A stretch of DNA of 64,000 bases from positions 1,054,001-1,118,000 of the forward strand of contig OZ345368.1 in assembly GCA_977006965.1 (NCBI GenBank), read 5' to 3'. The position numbers and the translations under genes are program-made. Source of the stretch: Phymatolithon calcareum. Lineage: Eukaryota > Rhodophyta > Florideophyceae > Hapalidiales. Of this stretch, positions 21,714-31,516 are shown piece after piece (position 1 is the first letter of the stretch; each line of letters begins with the position of its first letter). Under the pieces are notes generated by a model. The model searched no databases, had not been told where the DNA came from, and saw nothing but the letters and a program-made list of their open reading frames with translations.

Positions 21714-22415
21714 TTATATTGTTCTGTCACCTCGGCCATACAGTACGCTCCACACGTGTACAGGTGGCGAATATAATATACATACAGCATGGAAAAAATG
21801 GTATGTACATCCTACGCATATGTTGAGCTGTGCATTCCCGCCACCGCAGCAATCCCTAAGCACCCCGACCGACATGGGGCCAAAACCGTCGACCATGAAA
21901 AAGTTCATGAGCGCTCTTCGAGCGAAGCCAGAACTTAACTGACATCCGACCGGTGTCGCGCGCAGCATGTGCTTGGCGCTCCACGGGCTTGTACAGGACT
22001 TGAGGGATGCGACCGAGAAGGCACGATTGCTCATTGCATTGGTCTTGACACCCGGGGCGGAAACGCTGGGAACCTTGGACGAAGTTGCATCGGACCAGTC
22101 TCCGAAATGCGCTGGCTCCACGTCCTTGGATATTCGCTCCACAAGCATCAGATGAGTGACGCGTAACGCTGTGAACCGGAGCTTTGCCGATTTGCATTCG
22201 CACGATGATTCTAATCTTTGTATCCATGTGCGGAAGGCCGTTAAACAGATTGCGGTGGCACTCTGCTTCTCCATGGTTTTAATCCAAAGCGTTGCATCCG
22301 TTTCGTCAACAATTTGTTTTCGTGCAAGATTGGTGGCAGACTGGTGGCACCACAGATACCCATGATATAATTCAGTAGAACGTCGGTACATCGGCCACAT
22401 GGGCCATACGGGCAA
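21714..22415 (-). CDS. Unrecognised open frame (doubtful)
   Basis: About 230 codons are open on the minus strand, with no domain I recognise. Overlapping frames on both strands are also fairly open (22227-21856 minus). There is no clear ATG with a promoter, and the composition is not distinctive. It could be the decayed coding part of an element. Listed because of its length only. Confidence 0.15.
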   Translation of the reverse strand: MPVWPMWPMYRRSTELYHGYLWCHQSATNLARKQIVDETDATLWIKTMEKQSATAICLTAFRTWIQRLESSCECKSAKLRFTALRVTHLMLVERISKDVEPAHFGDWSDATSSKVPSVSAPGVKTNAMSNRAFSVASLKSCTSPWSAKHMLRATPVGCQLSSGFARRALMNFFMVDGFGPMSVGVLRDCCGGGNAQLNICVGCTYHFFHAVCILYSPPVHVWSVLYGRGDRTI

Positions 22416-23085
22416 CTACGGACAGATACGGAATTCGCGTTAGAAAGGGCGGGGCGTCCGCTGAAAGGCAAACGTGCCTAAGAGGCTCGCAGCACCCGAG
22501 ATCTTCTGGAATGGGGAGCTGACCAAGACTTCGTTCCCCTTATTTTCGGACACGGTTGGTGAGTCAGCTCGGTGAACAGCGCCGGTGCGATGGAGACTCT
22601 GTCTCAAAAGACCTCGCCCTTATGCATACAGACAGGCTGTTCGTCAATCACGACTGTTAGCGTGTGCTTCACATCAGTCGGGTGCGCACCCGAGCAAACC
22701 AAGGACGAGAACGCGGCGTTCTAGGCACATGAAATGTCACCAGAAAAGTCCACCCTCGTTAATCCTCCTCAATCTAACCTTCAACTGTTTTGGAGGACGC
22801 GACCTTGTAACCCATTAATAATTTCGAACTTGATGAAGATCTGAACGATTGCTATTTATTATCTTGCAGTGAAGAGCCCCATATATGTCCCCCATCTACG
22901 AATTGAGGACACTGCAGAAATTGTACAGAGCAGAATGCGGAGGACACTGCATCAGACACGAAGTGTTCTGAATCTGCCGCACCTTGTCTATTTCCCGGTT
23001 TACGCCTTCGCATTCCATTTGCTTCTTCTAGACTCTTTGCATGGAATGACAGTTACGAACTCACTGAAAGGCAATGATTTACGTG
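22416..23085. other. Non-coding stretch downstream of the HTH gene
   Basis: Nothing recognised; this is the 3' flank of the minus-strand gene that follows. Confidence 0.4.
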
Positions 23086-24447
23086 TCACCCGACCACCTT
23101 CAGCGTGTAGCGACCGCTCGGCATACCTTCAGAAACAACGATCTCATCTCCATGCTGGTCCGTAAGAGCCCACTGGGCGCCTCTGAGAAGGGCGAAGCGT
23201 CGTGAAATGGCGTCCTTGATATCTGCCGCCAATGCACCGCGATAGAAAGCGATCACAACCTTCCTACGACCGGACATTATTTCCAGACGATGCTTGGTTG
23301 AGTCGATATAGGCAACGGGTGCGACCGAAACTAAGGTTGGAGGTAGATGTGTACGTGGAACCGAAGCATTATTCTGCGATCCTAATCTGACAGAATTTTC
23401 TTGACCAACAACTCTTTGGAGTCCCCCTGTTTGACGGTCTTGGATTTGAGAGCGCCAACCTCGGTGCATGTTGGTGCGGCAAATGCTCGAGCTTGGGGTT
23501 TCTTGAGAATTGCGTCCGTCCATGCCGGAAGTGGAATGAGGCATACCCTCGTTTTGTAGGGTGCCTTCAAGACGTCCGGTTTGCAGGAGAGTCTCATCTG
23601 CCGTGTCCTCGCCTTCATCAAATACCGCCAACTCTTGTGAAACAAGCGTGTCACGACCTCGCTTAGCATTACGACCATCGCGCGGCGGCTCAGTAAGTGA
23701 CCTTTTTCTGAGCCCGAGGGTCAAAGTTTGATTTCTTGACCCACTCTGTTTCCCTTGTTCTCCACTTGAGGTACCAGGAACCTGATCGGGGCTCAGACGG
23801 TGCGAAACCGTGACGCGTTGGTGAATCTTGCGTGCGCCGTTCGGCGTCAACGTGAAGAGAGGGAGACTTCTGGGTGGCCCTGTTTGCGCACGTGCATCTG
23901 CCATGGATTCATGGGAAACATGCGGACCGTGGTGCAATGTGGGGGAAGAATCAAAGAGCCGAGAGCTGTTTCCTACCCCAACTGGTCGGTTACCATTTCT
24001 GGGGAGTGGTCTATTGGTCTTGGCGGCAGAGCTTGGACCAGCAACGCTGTTCAGAGAACCACCGATCGGCCTAACAGATCTCAGTTGCGTTACGTGGACA
24101 GGTCTGTGTCGTTGATTTGTGCGCGGCATGCGTTTCGCGTTCCCAGGAATATCTGATATGTTCTTTCGAGGCGAGCGTCCGCGACCCGGACGAGGGCGTT
24201 GATGATGGTTCGGATCTTGGGCTTCCGACTTGTACCCCGTTAACTCGATCAACTTGCTCTTGGTTCGAAGCCATCTGTAAAACGTTCTTGTCGATATATC
24301 GTACATTTCGCATGCTTGATCCATATCCATCTCTCCGTTCTGAACGCTTAGAACACATTGGAGACGACGCATGAGTGAGTTTTCGTTGATGTTCGGTGGG
24401 CGGCCGGGCCTACCGCGCCTGGCGACACGACCCCCGGAATGCGGCAT
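23086..24447 (-). CDS. HTH/AT-hook protein of a multicopy family, intact copy
   Basis: 453 codons, ATG at 24447-24445, TGA at 23088-23086. Residues about 10-20 (RRGRPGRPPN) form an AT-hook-like GRP core. Residues about 20-75 (LMRRLQCVLSVQNGEMDMDQ, ACEMYDISTRTFYRWLRTKS) read as a Psq/homeodomain-like helix-turn-helix. A long Ser/Pro/Arg-rich linker follows. The last 70 residues (RKVVIAFYRGALAADIKDAI ... GRYTLKVV) have the length and pattern of a ubiquitin-like or doublecortin-like beta-grasp fold, which is my inference. A TATA box precedes it. Three other copies in the window are broken. Likely a DNA-binding protein, perhaps derived from a transposase. In the middle region a second frame is also conserved between copies (LPAWTDAILKKPQARAFA), so the true ancestral frame there needs testing. 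Confidence 0.6.
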   Translation of the reverse strand: MPHSGGRVARRGRPGRPPNINENSLMRRLQCVLSVQNGEMDMDQACEMYDISTRTFYRWLRTKSKLIELTGYKSEAQDPNHHQRPRPGRGRSPRKNISDIPGNAKRMPRTNQRHRPVHVTQLRSVRPIGGSLNSVAGPSSAAKTNRPLPRNGNRPVGVGNSSRLFDSSPTLHHGPHVSHESMADARAQTGPPRSLPLFTLTPNGARKIHQRVTVSHRLSPDQVPGTSSGEQGKQSGSRNQTLTLGLRKRSLTEPPRDGRNAKRGRDTLVSQELAVFDEGEDTADETLLQTGRLEGTLQNEGMPHSTSGMDGRNSQETPSSSICRTNMHRGWRSQIQDRQTGGLQRVVGQENSVRLGSQNNASVPRTHLPPTLVSVAPVAYIDSTKHRLEIMSGRRKVVIAFYRGALAADIKDAISRRFALLRGAQWALTDQHGDEIVVSEGMPSGRYTLKVVG

Positions 24448-24870
24448 GAGGAACGAGAAAGAGTTTCAGACCGGTTCTGTGTTCGGCGGTATGTGTCGAG
24501 GTGGGGAAAGTTGCGAGGTTTGATAAGTTGTTGTGCTTCGAAAGAGACTTCGGGAATGCCAACGTCGGGTTTTATAGGGGCTCAAAATGATAGTGTCTCC
24601 AGATATCGCAGGGGTGGCGCTGGAATGTTGGAGTTGTTTCGTGGCTGGATTGCCAATGTCTGCTAGTGGCGACTTCAATGCCCTGAATTTTAGCATTGGG
24701 CACTTACATCGAAATTTTTACTTTGAGGTGCAATCGGTTGGTGGAGGGCAAAGCGCAACGGCTAAAGGAAATGACCGAAAATTTAGGCAGAGCAGTGCTG
24801 CGAGGAAGGCAAATACAGATCGACTGGATGAATTTAACGATTCCGTAGATATGTTTAACGGCGAGGCACT
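24448..24870 (-). repeat. Duplicated 5' flank of the HTH family
   Basis: The reverse complement aligns with 16430-16875 almost throughout, for example GACATTGGCAATCCAGCCA and CTCCAACATTC. The whole promoter region was therefore duplicated along with the gene. Confidence 0.7.
24570..24576 (-). promoter_or_regulatory. TATA box of the HTH family gene
   Basis: TATAAAA on the minus strand in the context GCCCCTATAAAACCCGA, 123 bases before the ATG. The same context is preserved in copy 2 (16701-16716). Confidence 0.6.
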
Positions 24871-24919
24871 TCTGTTTGCAGTTGGCTCGTGGAGGGCGAC
24901 CAGTAGTGGCAGACGTTAA

Positions 24920-25219
24920 TGTAATGAGCGCTCTTGGGATCGGTGGTGTTTTGCTCAAAAGTGTTGCTGTGTTCTTTAGTTGATTGCTACTTCATGCTGA
25001 ACTTGTTGCTTAGTTCCCTCTGCTGGAGAAGGCTATCTTGCTTGAGTAGTCTAACTACAAAGAGTGTGACCGTAGTGGTGCACTGTCGGTGAAATAATTA
25101 TACTAGTGCCGGTCATTGTCAGTATGGGTTCATTTGATGAACAGCACGTGAACATACAGTGAATGGATAGTTATCGGACTAACACACAGTGAACGGCATG
25201 TGAACGTTACTTTGTTACA
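24920..25219 (-). repeat. Lone gypsy LTR
   Basis: TTGATTGCTACTTCATGCTG to TGAACGTTACTTTGTTACA matches both LTRs of the 12.4-16.2 kb element. The right end GTTACA is exact; the left end is blurred (TGTAA at 24920 or about 24940). No internal gypsy sequence adjoins either side, so it is probably a solo LTR left by recombination. Confidence 0.75.
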
Positions 25220-25493
25220 ATTTACATCATAGACGAACATTGTTGTGAGAGACGATATGAAGTCTGTCATTACAGTCACCAAAGTACTATCACAGAACAT
25301 AGTGGAATCTTACTGCCCTTCGCCCACCAAATCAAACAGGAAATATTCATTTCGAAGAAGATGTTTTATTAAGGCCAAGCGAGGTGACATGACGTACAGT
25401 GGTCGACGCACCACTATAGGTATTGGAAACCCCGATTAGTGGCAAACGATACTGCCGGGTCCTCTATATTGGGCCAAAGGTTGTAGATCTACG
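25220..25493. other. Non-coding gap
   Basis: No feature recognised. Confidence 0.4.
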
Positions 25494-26582
25494 ATGGGAT
25501 GGGCTGACAGTGTCAGCTTGACACCGTTCTCTGTTGAACACGACGGTGGAGGGCGCCAACGGTTGACACTTCGTGTTTCAGAGAGACGTTCCGCTCCGAG
25601 TGTTAAACTCGGTCTCTTGCTACTATCAGCAATTGAAGCAGCAGAAGGTCTTTTCTACAGATACGTTTTCGGAAAATATGCCGAGTATCGAAGGGAGAGA
25701 ATGCGAGTGCTCTGCCGTCTCGCCAACCCACAGATGAGGAGAATGCACCAGGCTAAAAGGTTTGCCTTAAGCTTGGTAAGTCGGAGGAAGTTCCTGGAGC
25801 TTTTAGAAGAATACCAGGGAAAAGAAGAAGATCTGGAAGACGTATCAAAGGACATTGGGTATCTCGGGGAAGAGGAACACCTTAAAGAAGGTCTGAAACA
25901 AGCGGAAGAATGTATGGTGTCAAAAAAGCGACGCCTACAAGCAACAGTCAAAGTCTGGTCGTTGGAAGAAGAGGGTCGGACAGTTAAAATCCCGAGCGGC
26001 GTACCGGACGACCGACCAGGAGTGCTATATATAAGCGACAGAAATGCGAGGTTGAGATGCCTGAGAGTCATTTTCAACAGAGTTCCTTTGTGGAGAAAAT
26101 CCATTATGGCGAAATACTTTGGGACTCGTGCTGTGGTGGAGCTTATCGTGTTGCAACGTATACTGCGGTCTATGTATGGTGTGAAGGAAACTGTGGAACA
26201 TATGATCCTACATTGTTCGGGTCGGGCTGTTAGTCGACGGAAATTCATCGGCAGAGTTCGGAGCAAAACGGTAGAAGATCTGTGCAGAGAGAAACCCGTA
26301 GCGATAATCCAATATTTGAACGAAGAGAACTTGCTCGAGAGCAAGTTTAGGCGTTAACTTAAAAATTGACGTCATCTGCAATAAAGAAAGAAAGAAAGAA
26401 GATGGACCAAGAAACGGAATATGAATGCAAAAGACTTACTCGGCCCTCACAGGGAGAGAAATTCGAACTAAGGAGATATTAGAAGGAGAGTAGAGAGATG
26501 AGTATCGAAAACAGCGAGAAGCTGCCCCGTTACTCAATTTGAGGCTTTGGGAGCTTTTAAAATAAATCAACATATATCCCCC
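25494..26582 (+). mobile_element. LINE family B fragment with a nested LINE family C tail
   Basis: An open plus frame (25494-26357) has a charged helical region (LEEYQGKEEDLEDVSKDIGY) followed by the family B domain RLRCLRVIFNRVPLWRKS. At about 26172 the sequence switches to the family C C-terminus (GVKETVEHMILHCSGRAVSR to a stop at 26355-26357) and its (AAAG)n tail (26383-26400). Family B then resumes at 26401 (ATGGACCAAGAAACGGAATA) and ends GGGAGCTTTTAAAATAAATC at 26548-26567. Comparison with 19.4-19.7 kb shows the family B sequence without the insert. The long open frame is therefore a chimera. Confidence 0.7.
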
Positions 26583-27400
26583 AGTGGTATATGCGTGGAT
26601 TATGCCGAAACCGCGATGACTGGAGAAACCGGCAGCTCTATATGCGAGATATTACCGATTATTGCCAGGAGCCATCGGTCTCGGCGTGGGGAAGCAGACA
26701 CCAACTGTGCACTACACGGGGCTCAAGGCAGCGAGCATTGTGAGTCGACACCGGGCGTCAGCAGTTTGTGCGGAGCGCTAAGAGCATATAAGCAGTGGAC
26801 TCCGAGCAACCGGTCTGAGAAATAAGCCACAAACAAACGCAATCAACTGAAACCAACGCGGCGCTTCAACCAGGTTAGCACATTTGCTACTATTCCACCC
26901 ATCCGCCCAACTTTAGAATAGGCTATCGCACGGCCTGAACATTGGCATCCGCGGTACGATCCAAAGGGATCTGGTAAAGGCTCCCGGTCCCTATTTGTGG
27001 GTTGGTGGCACGGATCAAATCTCATCGGAGCCAGCCCAAACGGCAAAAAGAGTTGCCGGGATACTCCTAAGGGATCAATTAAAGGCATCGGGTCCCTATT
27101 TATGAGTTGGTGCCATGAATCACAACTCAGGCGAGCCTGCCCAATTTCAGGCTGTGATAGCAATTGCATCACAAACTCTAGGGAATAATGTTTCCGTCAT
27201 CTCCTGCAAAACCGAGTGTTATGAGCTGAAGTCCAGCATCGATTCCAACCGTGACAAAATCTGATTTGAAACGAAATATGATGAGCTAGCGAATTGATTT
27301 TCATTTTTTTGTAAACCAGGTCGCTGGCTATCCAATTAAGGCAAAAGCGCACCTTACGGACAACGACTCTTTCTCGGTTTGAGATACCCTGCTCGCGTTT
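26583..27400. repeat. Non-coding stretch with a 108-bp-period tandem duplication
   Basis: Units at about 26958-27034 and 27066-27142 share GGTCCCTATTT, GAGTTGGTGCC/GGGTTGGTGGC and GAGCC-GCCCAA. Spacing between equivalent positions is about 108 bp. Nothing coding was recognised. Confidence 0.5.
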
Positions 27401-27710
27401 GCATGCATGATGGTGCCCCCAAGTGGCTGTTCATTTTCAAGTAATAGCAAAGAGAAGATAAAGAAGCGAAGAAGAGAAATGAATAACAAGAGCGGTAAAG
27501 ATCATCCTCAAGTTCATAAAATAATGAGCCAGAACTCCGAGTGGGAGAAGATGAACAGGAAAAGGTGTCATTGAACATCTACGTGTAATACAGCTTGGTA
27601 TCTCGCCTCATTTTTAAATGAGGCGAGCTAATAGTCGACTTTATGTTTTTCAAAATAGTCTGAAAATACTTTTTTTTTAAAAGTACTTTTAAAAAAGTAC
27701 TAAACTATAT
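27401..27710 (-). repeat. Dispersed repeat, copy 2
   Basis: The reverse complement shares TTTTCAGACTATTTTGAAAA, AAAGTCGACTATT and TATTACTTGAAAATGAACAG with 11.9-12.06 kb. It carries an internal extra segment of about 130 bases. Confidence 0.55.
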
Positions 27711-27964
27711 TGGGTTACAGAACTTCTGTTATAACCTTTTCTGAACAAGCATGCGTTACTGGAACCTTTACAGAAATACAATTTGGTGTCGCAGGCTGGG
27801 CCTTGATACCCGCTATTTTCAATCTGCCTGGCTGGTTATGCAGGAAACGGCACACAGTCCATTGGACAGTACATCGGAAGCGCTTTCTCTTGACGTCTCC
27901 ACCATTGCAAGACACCCTTTGGCATGCGAGACATCACCAGACCTACGTCTTGTCTGTTCCACCG

Positions 27965-28758
27965 ATGCGCTCTCCGACGTCATCGTCCCCGCCACCACCA
28001 CAAGGAGAGTGCCCTCCTCCAAGCTCAAAGGGTCATCACCCTCCACCTCATTCCTCGGCTTACCCCTCTGAACATCCAGCAACGATTTATCCTGCGCAGC
28101 AATCGGCAGCCTATTTCAAGCCGCAGCCCCCGATATTTGATGATTTTATTTTTGAGAGCTCCCAAAGCCTCACCTTGGAGTAACGGGGCAGCTCTTGCAT
28201 AATCTCTACGCTAAAGTCATCTGGCTGCTCAAAACGTTCTTGATTCGTAATTCTCTCCCAACAAGAGCTCCTGTGAGTCTCTTGCACTCAAACTCAATTT
28301 CTGTACTCATCTTCGACGACGCTAGAGTACGTTGTAGGGCGACTAGCGACTGCGCAAGATTAAGATGCTCTGGTTACGGCCTCTCCCTATGTTCCCAACA
28401 TGATGCTCGACTCCAGCCCCCGATATACAGCCCTCCCCTAGACGGCTTACAGCCGCCGTTGCCAATGCAGCCTTTCACAATTGCTGCAGTAAGAGAAGAA
28501 GTAGAAGGCAGGGGGTTTCGCTGTCGGGGTAATGCCGTTTTGATTGGTTTCATATGTGGCCTTCTTTTGAATTTTTTGGCATTCATCGCTCTGTGCTTCA
28601 AGCGCTTCCTGTCAACAGATGAGAGCAAGAAGTATGTAATTGGCGTCTTTATCGCAATTGTTTCCTGGATCATTTTTATTGTTTTGTATTATGTCGCCGA
28701 AGTCAAGTATTTAGACGGCTTAGGTTCGCGAATTAAGTCGTGCTTTAGAGAGAGCTAA
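27965..28758 (+). pseudogene. Proline-rich two-TM membrane protein gene split by a LINE
   Basis: First part 27965-28136: ATG, then a Pro/Ser/Gln-rich stretch (SSSPPPPQGECPPPSSKGHH; HPATIYPAQQSAAYF). Second part 28414-28758: PPIYSPPLDGLQPPLPMQPF, then two hydrophobic segments (AVLIGFICGLLLNFLAFIAL; GVFIAIVSWIIFIVLYYV), stop at 28756-28758. The 13-bp sequence CAGCCCCCGATAT is duplicated on both sides of the insert. The two frames are in register once the insert and one copy of the duplication are discounted (about 167 codons). A fragment of a paralogue lies at 20139-20235. Proline-rich N-terminus plus two C-terminal TMs suggests a small membrane adaptor. The start could lie further upstream. 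Confidence 0.65.
28137..28413 (-). mobile_element. LINE family B 3' fragment inside a gene, 13-bp target duplication
   Basis: 5'-truncated insertion. On the minus strand it ends GGGAGCTCTCAAAAATAAAATC and carries the family B C-terminal wording (EFECKRLTGALVGRE, compare MDKETEYETKRLSRTLI at 19.5 kb). Target duplication CAGCCCCCGATAT at 28124-28136 and 28414-28426 is exact, so the insertion is young. Confidence 0.85.
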
Positions 28759-29021
28759 AGGGTCTGGTCTTTTCCGTTTGTAGTAGATGTCTTAGACGAT
28801 CATTCTAGCTTACCGGACTCACGCACTGATCAACGATTTTTATCAATACTCAGAGTTATTGTACCGCAAATTCGATAGTCATCGTCAAAGTACCTAACAG
28901 CTGTTAATTAAATGAGTGGAATTTTTTAAGCAACTAAATAGTTGCCAATAAGTTGGTCAAAAAAAACAACGGAATTTCCCAACTTTATCTTTTGGAAACT
29001 TTTCGAACGTATGATAATCTG

Positions 29022-29028
29022 TATATAA
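29022..29028 (+). promoter_or_regulatory. Candidate TATA box for the C2H2 gene
   Basis: TATATAA at 29022-29028, about 250 bases before the ATG. The distance is longish and no transcript evidence is visible. Confidence 0.3.
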
Positions 29029-29279
29029 TGTTGCAGGTATTGCCTAAAGCAGTTGACAAATTCTCAGTTGCTGCAAGAGCTAGGATTAGGCGGCTTGAAA
29101 AACTCCTTTGAGTACGTCCGCAATTCCTAGTTCATAATTAGGCGGCCTTGAAATCTACGTTGTCAGCCTCGTAGAGCATAAATGGGAAGCGAGTTAATGG
29201 CGCTACTTTGGCACAAGCCATTCCGCCTTCCTCAACCAAAAAGCGGACAAAACTTTATACTGTGCAAGAAACTGTGCTC

Positions 29280-30527
29280 ATGAATCCAAATAATTCAACC
29301 CAGGGTGAACTCGACAATCTGCTATTTGAATACGATCGAGAACCATTTCATGATCCTCTAAGCGGAGATGGAATTGACACTCTATTCAACATGGCCGTTG
29401 ATGCTCCGAGTTCAAATGAAAGAGAGTCGTTTCCAAATGATCTGAGCCTCGACTTGACCGAAACTGCCAAACATTCTGCCGTCAAAAACCGAATAAGTTC
29501 TGATCAAGGCCCCTCGTCAAAGCGTCCTCGCATTGAACAAAGCAATTTATCAAATGAATTTTTGACAGGATTGGGTGAGCACATCGACTTTGCCGGAGAA
29601 CTGAGCTTCATTGTACCTAGCGCCATCGTTCAGAAAACGAATTCAAATGAATTCATCAGTGCTGGAGAGAAAGCAGCGACACAGGCACAAGACTTTTATG
29701 GCATCAGTCAAGAAGAACAGACTGACTATCCCTCCAACAGCACTGGAGCAGCTTCATCAAGGAGTCGCGTGCGTGTTTCGTGCACAGTACAGAATTGCGA
29801 TAGGGTTTTCTGGGAAAAGTCCAAGATGATGAGGCATCGACGATCGCACCACGGCTTCAAGTTCAGTTGCACTCGGGGCAGCTGCAATGAAGAATTCGAA
29901 TCCCATGAGGGCTACAGAATGCACTGGAGACAGCAACACGAATGTAACGCAGGGATCATTTGTGGCATTGACGATTGCCTCTTTTCTTCCTCGACCAGGC
30001 GGAGATTGCAAAGGCACCAAGACGCCAAGCATTCAAAGAATTTCAAATGTAGGTTCTTGCACTGCAGCAGAACTCTTGAATCAGAAGCATCTCGGGTACT
30101 GCATGTTGCATCAGAGCATGGAGTCCTCTCTGAGTCCCACTGTCACTTCTGCGGAGCAAGATTTATAAGTGCTAACGGTGCCAAGACCCACATCGGTATA
30201 GTTCACGGCAATATAGAACTCAATACGGAAGGCAGGAAGTTCAAATGTACGTTCACAAGATGCAATGCTCAATTTGACTCAGAAATCTTGCTGTACGACC
30301 ATGTCGGATCTGAACACATCGGTATTGTTCACGAGCCAGAACTCAACACGGAAAGGAAGTTCAAATGTCTGTTTGTAGGATGCAACGACCAATTTGATTC
30401 AGATTCCTTGCGGTACCGGCATGTCGCGTCTGAACACAGAAACATGCCCGAGTATTATTGCCCGTTTTGTGCACGAAGGTTCGTCGATGCGCATGGCGCG
30501 AAGATTCATGCTTCGAAAATGCACTAG
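29280..30527 (+). CDS. C2H2 zinc-finger protein, probable transcription factor
   Basis: 415 codons from ATG 29280; the frame is open a further 24 codons upstream without an ATG. The N-terminal 165 residues are acidic and low in structure. Residues about 165-415 contain repeated C2H2-type units: CTVQNCDRVFWEKSKMMRHR, CGIDDCLFSSSTRRRLQRHQ, CRFLHCSRTLESEASRVLHV, CHFCGARFISANGAKTHIG, two related units (CTFTRCNAQFDSEILLYDH; CLFVGCNDQFDSDSLRYRH) and CPFCARRFVDAHGAKIHASK. The two units near the end look like a recent internal duplication. Spacing C-x4-C or C-x2-C with H-x3/4-H is intact in nearly all. Likely a nuclear DNA- or RNA-binding regulator. Intronless and undamaged amid repeats. Confidence 0.85.
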   Translation: MNPNNSTQGELDNLLFEYDREPFHDPLSGDGIDTLFNMAVDAPSSNERESFPNDLSLDLTETAKHSAVKNRISSDQGPSSKRPRIEQSNLSNEFLTGLGEHIDFAGELSFIVPSAIVQKTNSNEFISAGEKAATQAQDFYGISQEEQTDYPSNSTGAASSRSRVRVSCTVQNCDRVFWEKSKMMRHRRSHHGFKFSCTRGSCNEEFESHEGYRMHWRQQHECNAGIICGIDDCLFSSSTRRRLQRHQDAKHSKNFKCRFLHCSRTLESEASRVLHVASEHGVLSESHCHFCGARFISANGAKTHIGIVHGNIELNTEGRKFKCTFTRCNAQFDSEILLYDHVGSEHIGIVHEPELNTERKFKCLFVGCNDQFDSDSLRYRHVASEHRNMPEYYCPFCARRFVDAHGAKIHASKMH

Positions 30528-30940
30528 CTAGGAGAAGATGAAGCTCTTCATCTCTGTACAGTGGAGAAATGTCAGTTGTTAGAATCTATATTAAAATTGT
30601 TTCATTGAGACCTGAGCCGCCTTTTTCAAGTAACCAAAATTTTCTATCGGGTATACCTGAGGGGTATCTCCTCCTCGACTTCTGTAATGTTACTCACCGA
30701 TCCTGTAAGAGGGATCCGGCTTGCAGACAAAACCCCCAAAGGATCAATTTTCTCTATCTGTGGCACAAGGCTGGAAGCCACGCGTAGACTCCCGGCTGGA
30801 CGTGGCGCAATTTAACTCACACTTGTGCTTGTGCGGACGCCAAAAAAACTTGATTTAAGTTAGAATAGAATCTATGAACCCAGGGGCCCTTATGACCCAG
30901 GCCAGGTGACAGTGCGAAGGTAGGGCAGAAGCGGATGATT
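30528..30940. other. Non-coding 3' flank
   Basis: No gene recognised. The SINE target site begins at 30941. Confidence 0.4.
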
Positions 30941-31391
30941 TACCTGATCATTCACCTGGTCAAGTGGTTAAACTGATCCGGGCGATGCACATCTAATGTG
31001 ATCAAGAGAAGAATCCGGGTTCGAATCCCGGGGGTGCCTGGTTATCGCGAAGAGTCCGACGCAGTTTTCTCCTACGGGTTTTTCCGTCGTCGATACGGAG
31101 GGATTACAGTGCATCATACGTGTAAAGAAGATAAGGGAGCGGTAAAGAAAAGAGTCCAATCAATCTGGCCGTCCACGTGGACTCGCGGAACGTGGAACCA
31201 CCACGCTTGCTCCGGGTGGAATCGAATCGTCGAGCGGTAGGCAGCGAAGAGGGAGTGCTCTCCTAATTACCTAGCAGAAATAACGATCTGCCGTAATCTA
31301 AGTAGAAGATAATTCGGAACAATAAAGCACTGCCTTGCAAGCCCCACTTGGGAGCGAAGCAACTTACATACATACATACATACCTGATCAT
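30941..31391 (+). mobile_element. tRNA-derived SINE with 11-bp target duplication
   Basis: Element 30952-31380 (429 bp) lies between exact copies of TACCTGATCAT (30941-30951 and 31381-31391). The head starts TCACCTGGTCAAGTGG, where TGGTCAAGTGG fits a Pol III A box. GGTTCGAATCC (31018-31028) is a perfect B box inside a T-arm CCGGG-TTCGAAT-CCCGG. The terminal CACC and GGTG could pair as an acceptor remnant. The body is unique in this window. The 3' end GCAAGCCCCACTTGGG resembles the LINE tail at 14.08 kb (GCTAGCCCCACAAGGGG), followed by (CATA)n. A complete, recently inserted element. Confidence 0.85.
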
Positions 31392-31516
31392 GAAATGGTG
31401 CTCCCGACTCTCTGGGGGGAGCTACGGGATCTTTTATACCGTAAACCAACCATAAAGCAGACTACAGAAATATGTCATGAGGAGGTAAGCAAGAACCCAG
31501 AAGCAGCGATCATTTT

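Noticed and set aside
25494-26357. Single 287-residue host gene
   Set aside because: Comparison with 19.4-19.7 kb and 60.1-60.3 kb shows a join of two LINE families by nested insertion.
30952-31045. Functional tRNA gene
   Set aside because: A and B boxes are good, but the acceptor arms do not pair over 7 bp and the anticodon stem is imperfect. The 11-bp target duplication and CATA tail show it is a SINE head.
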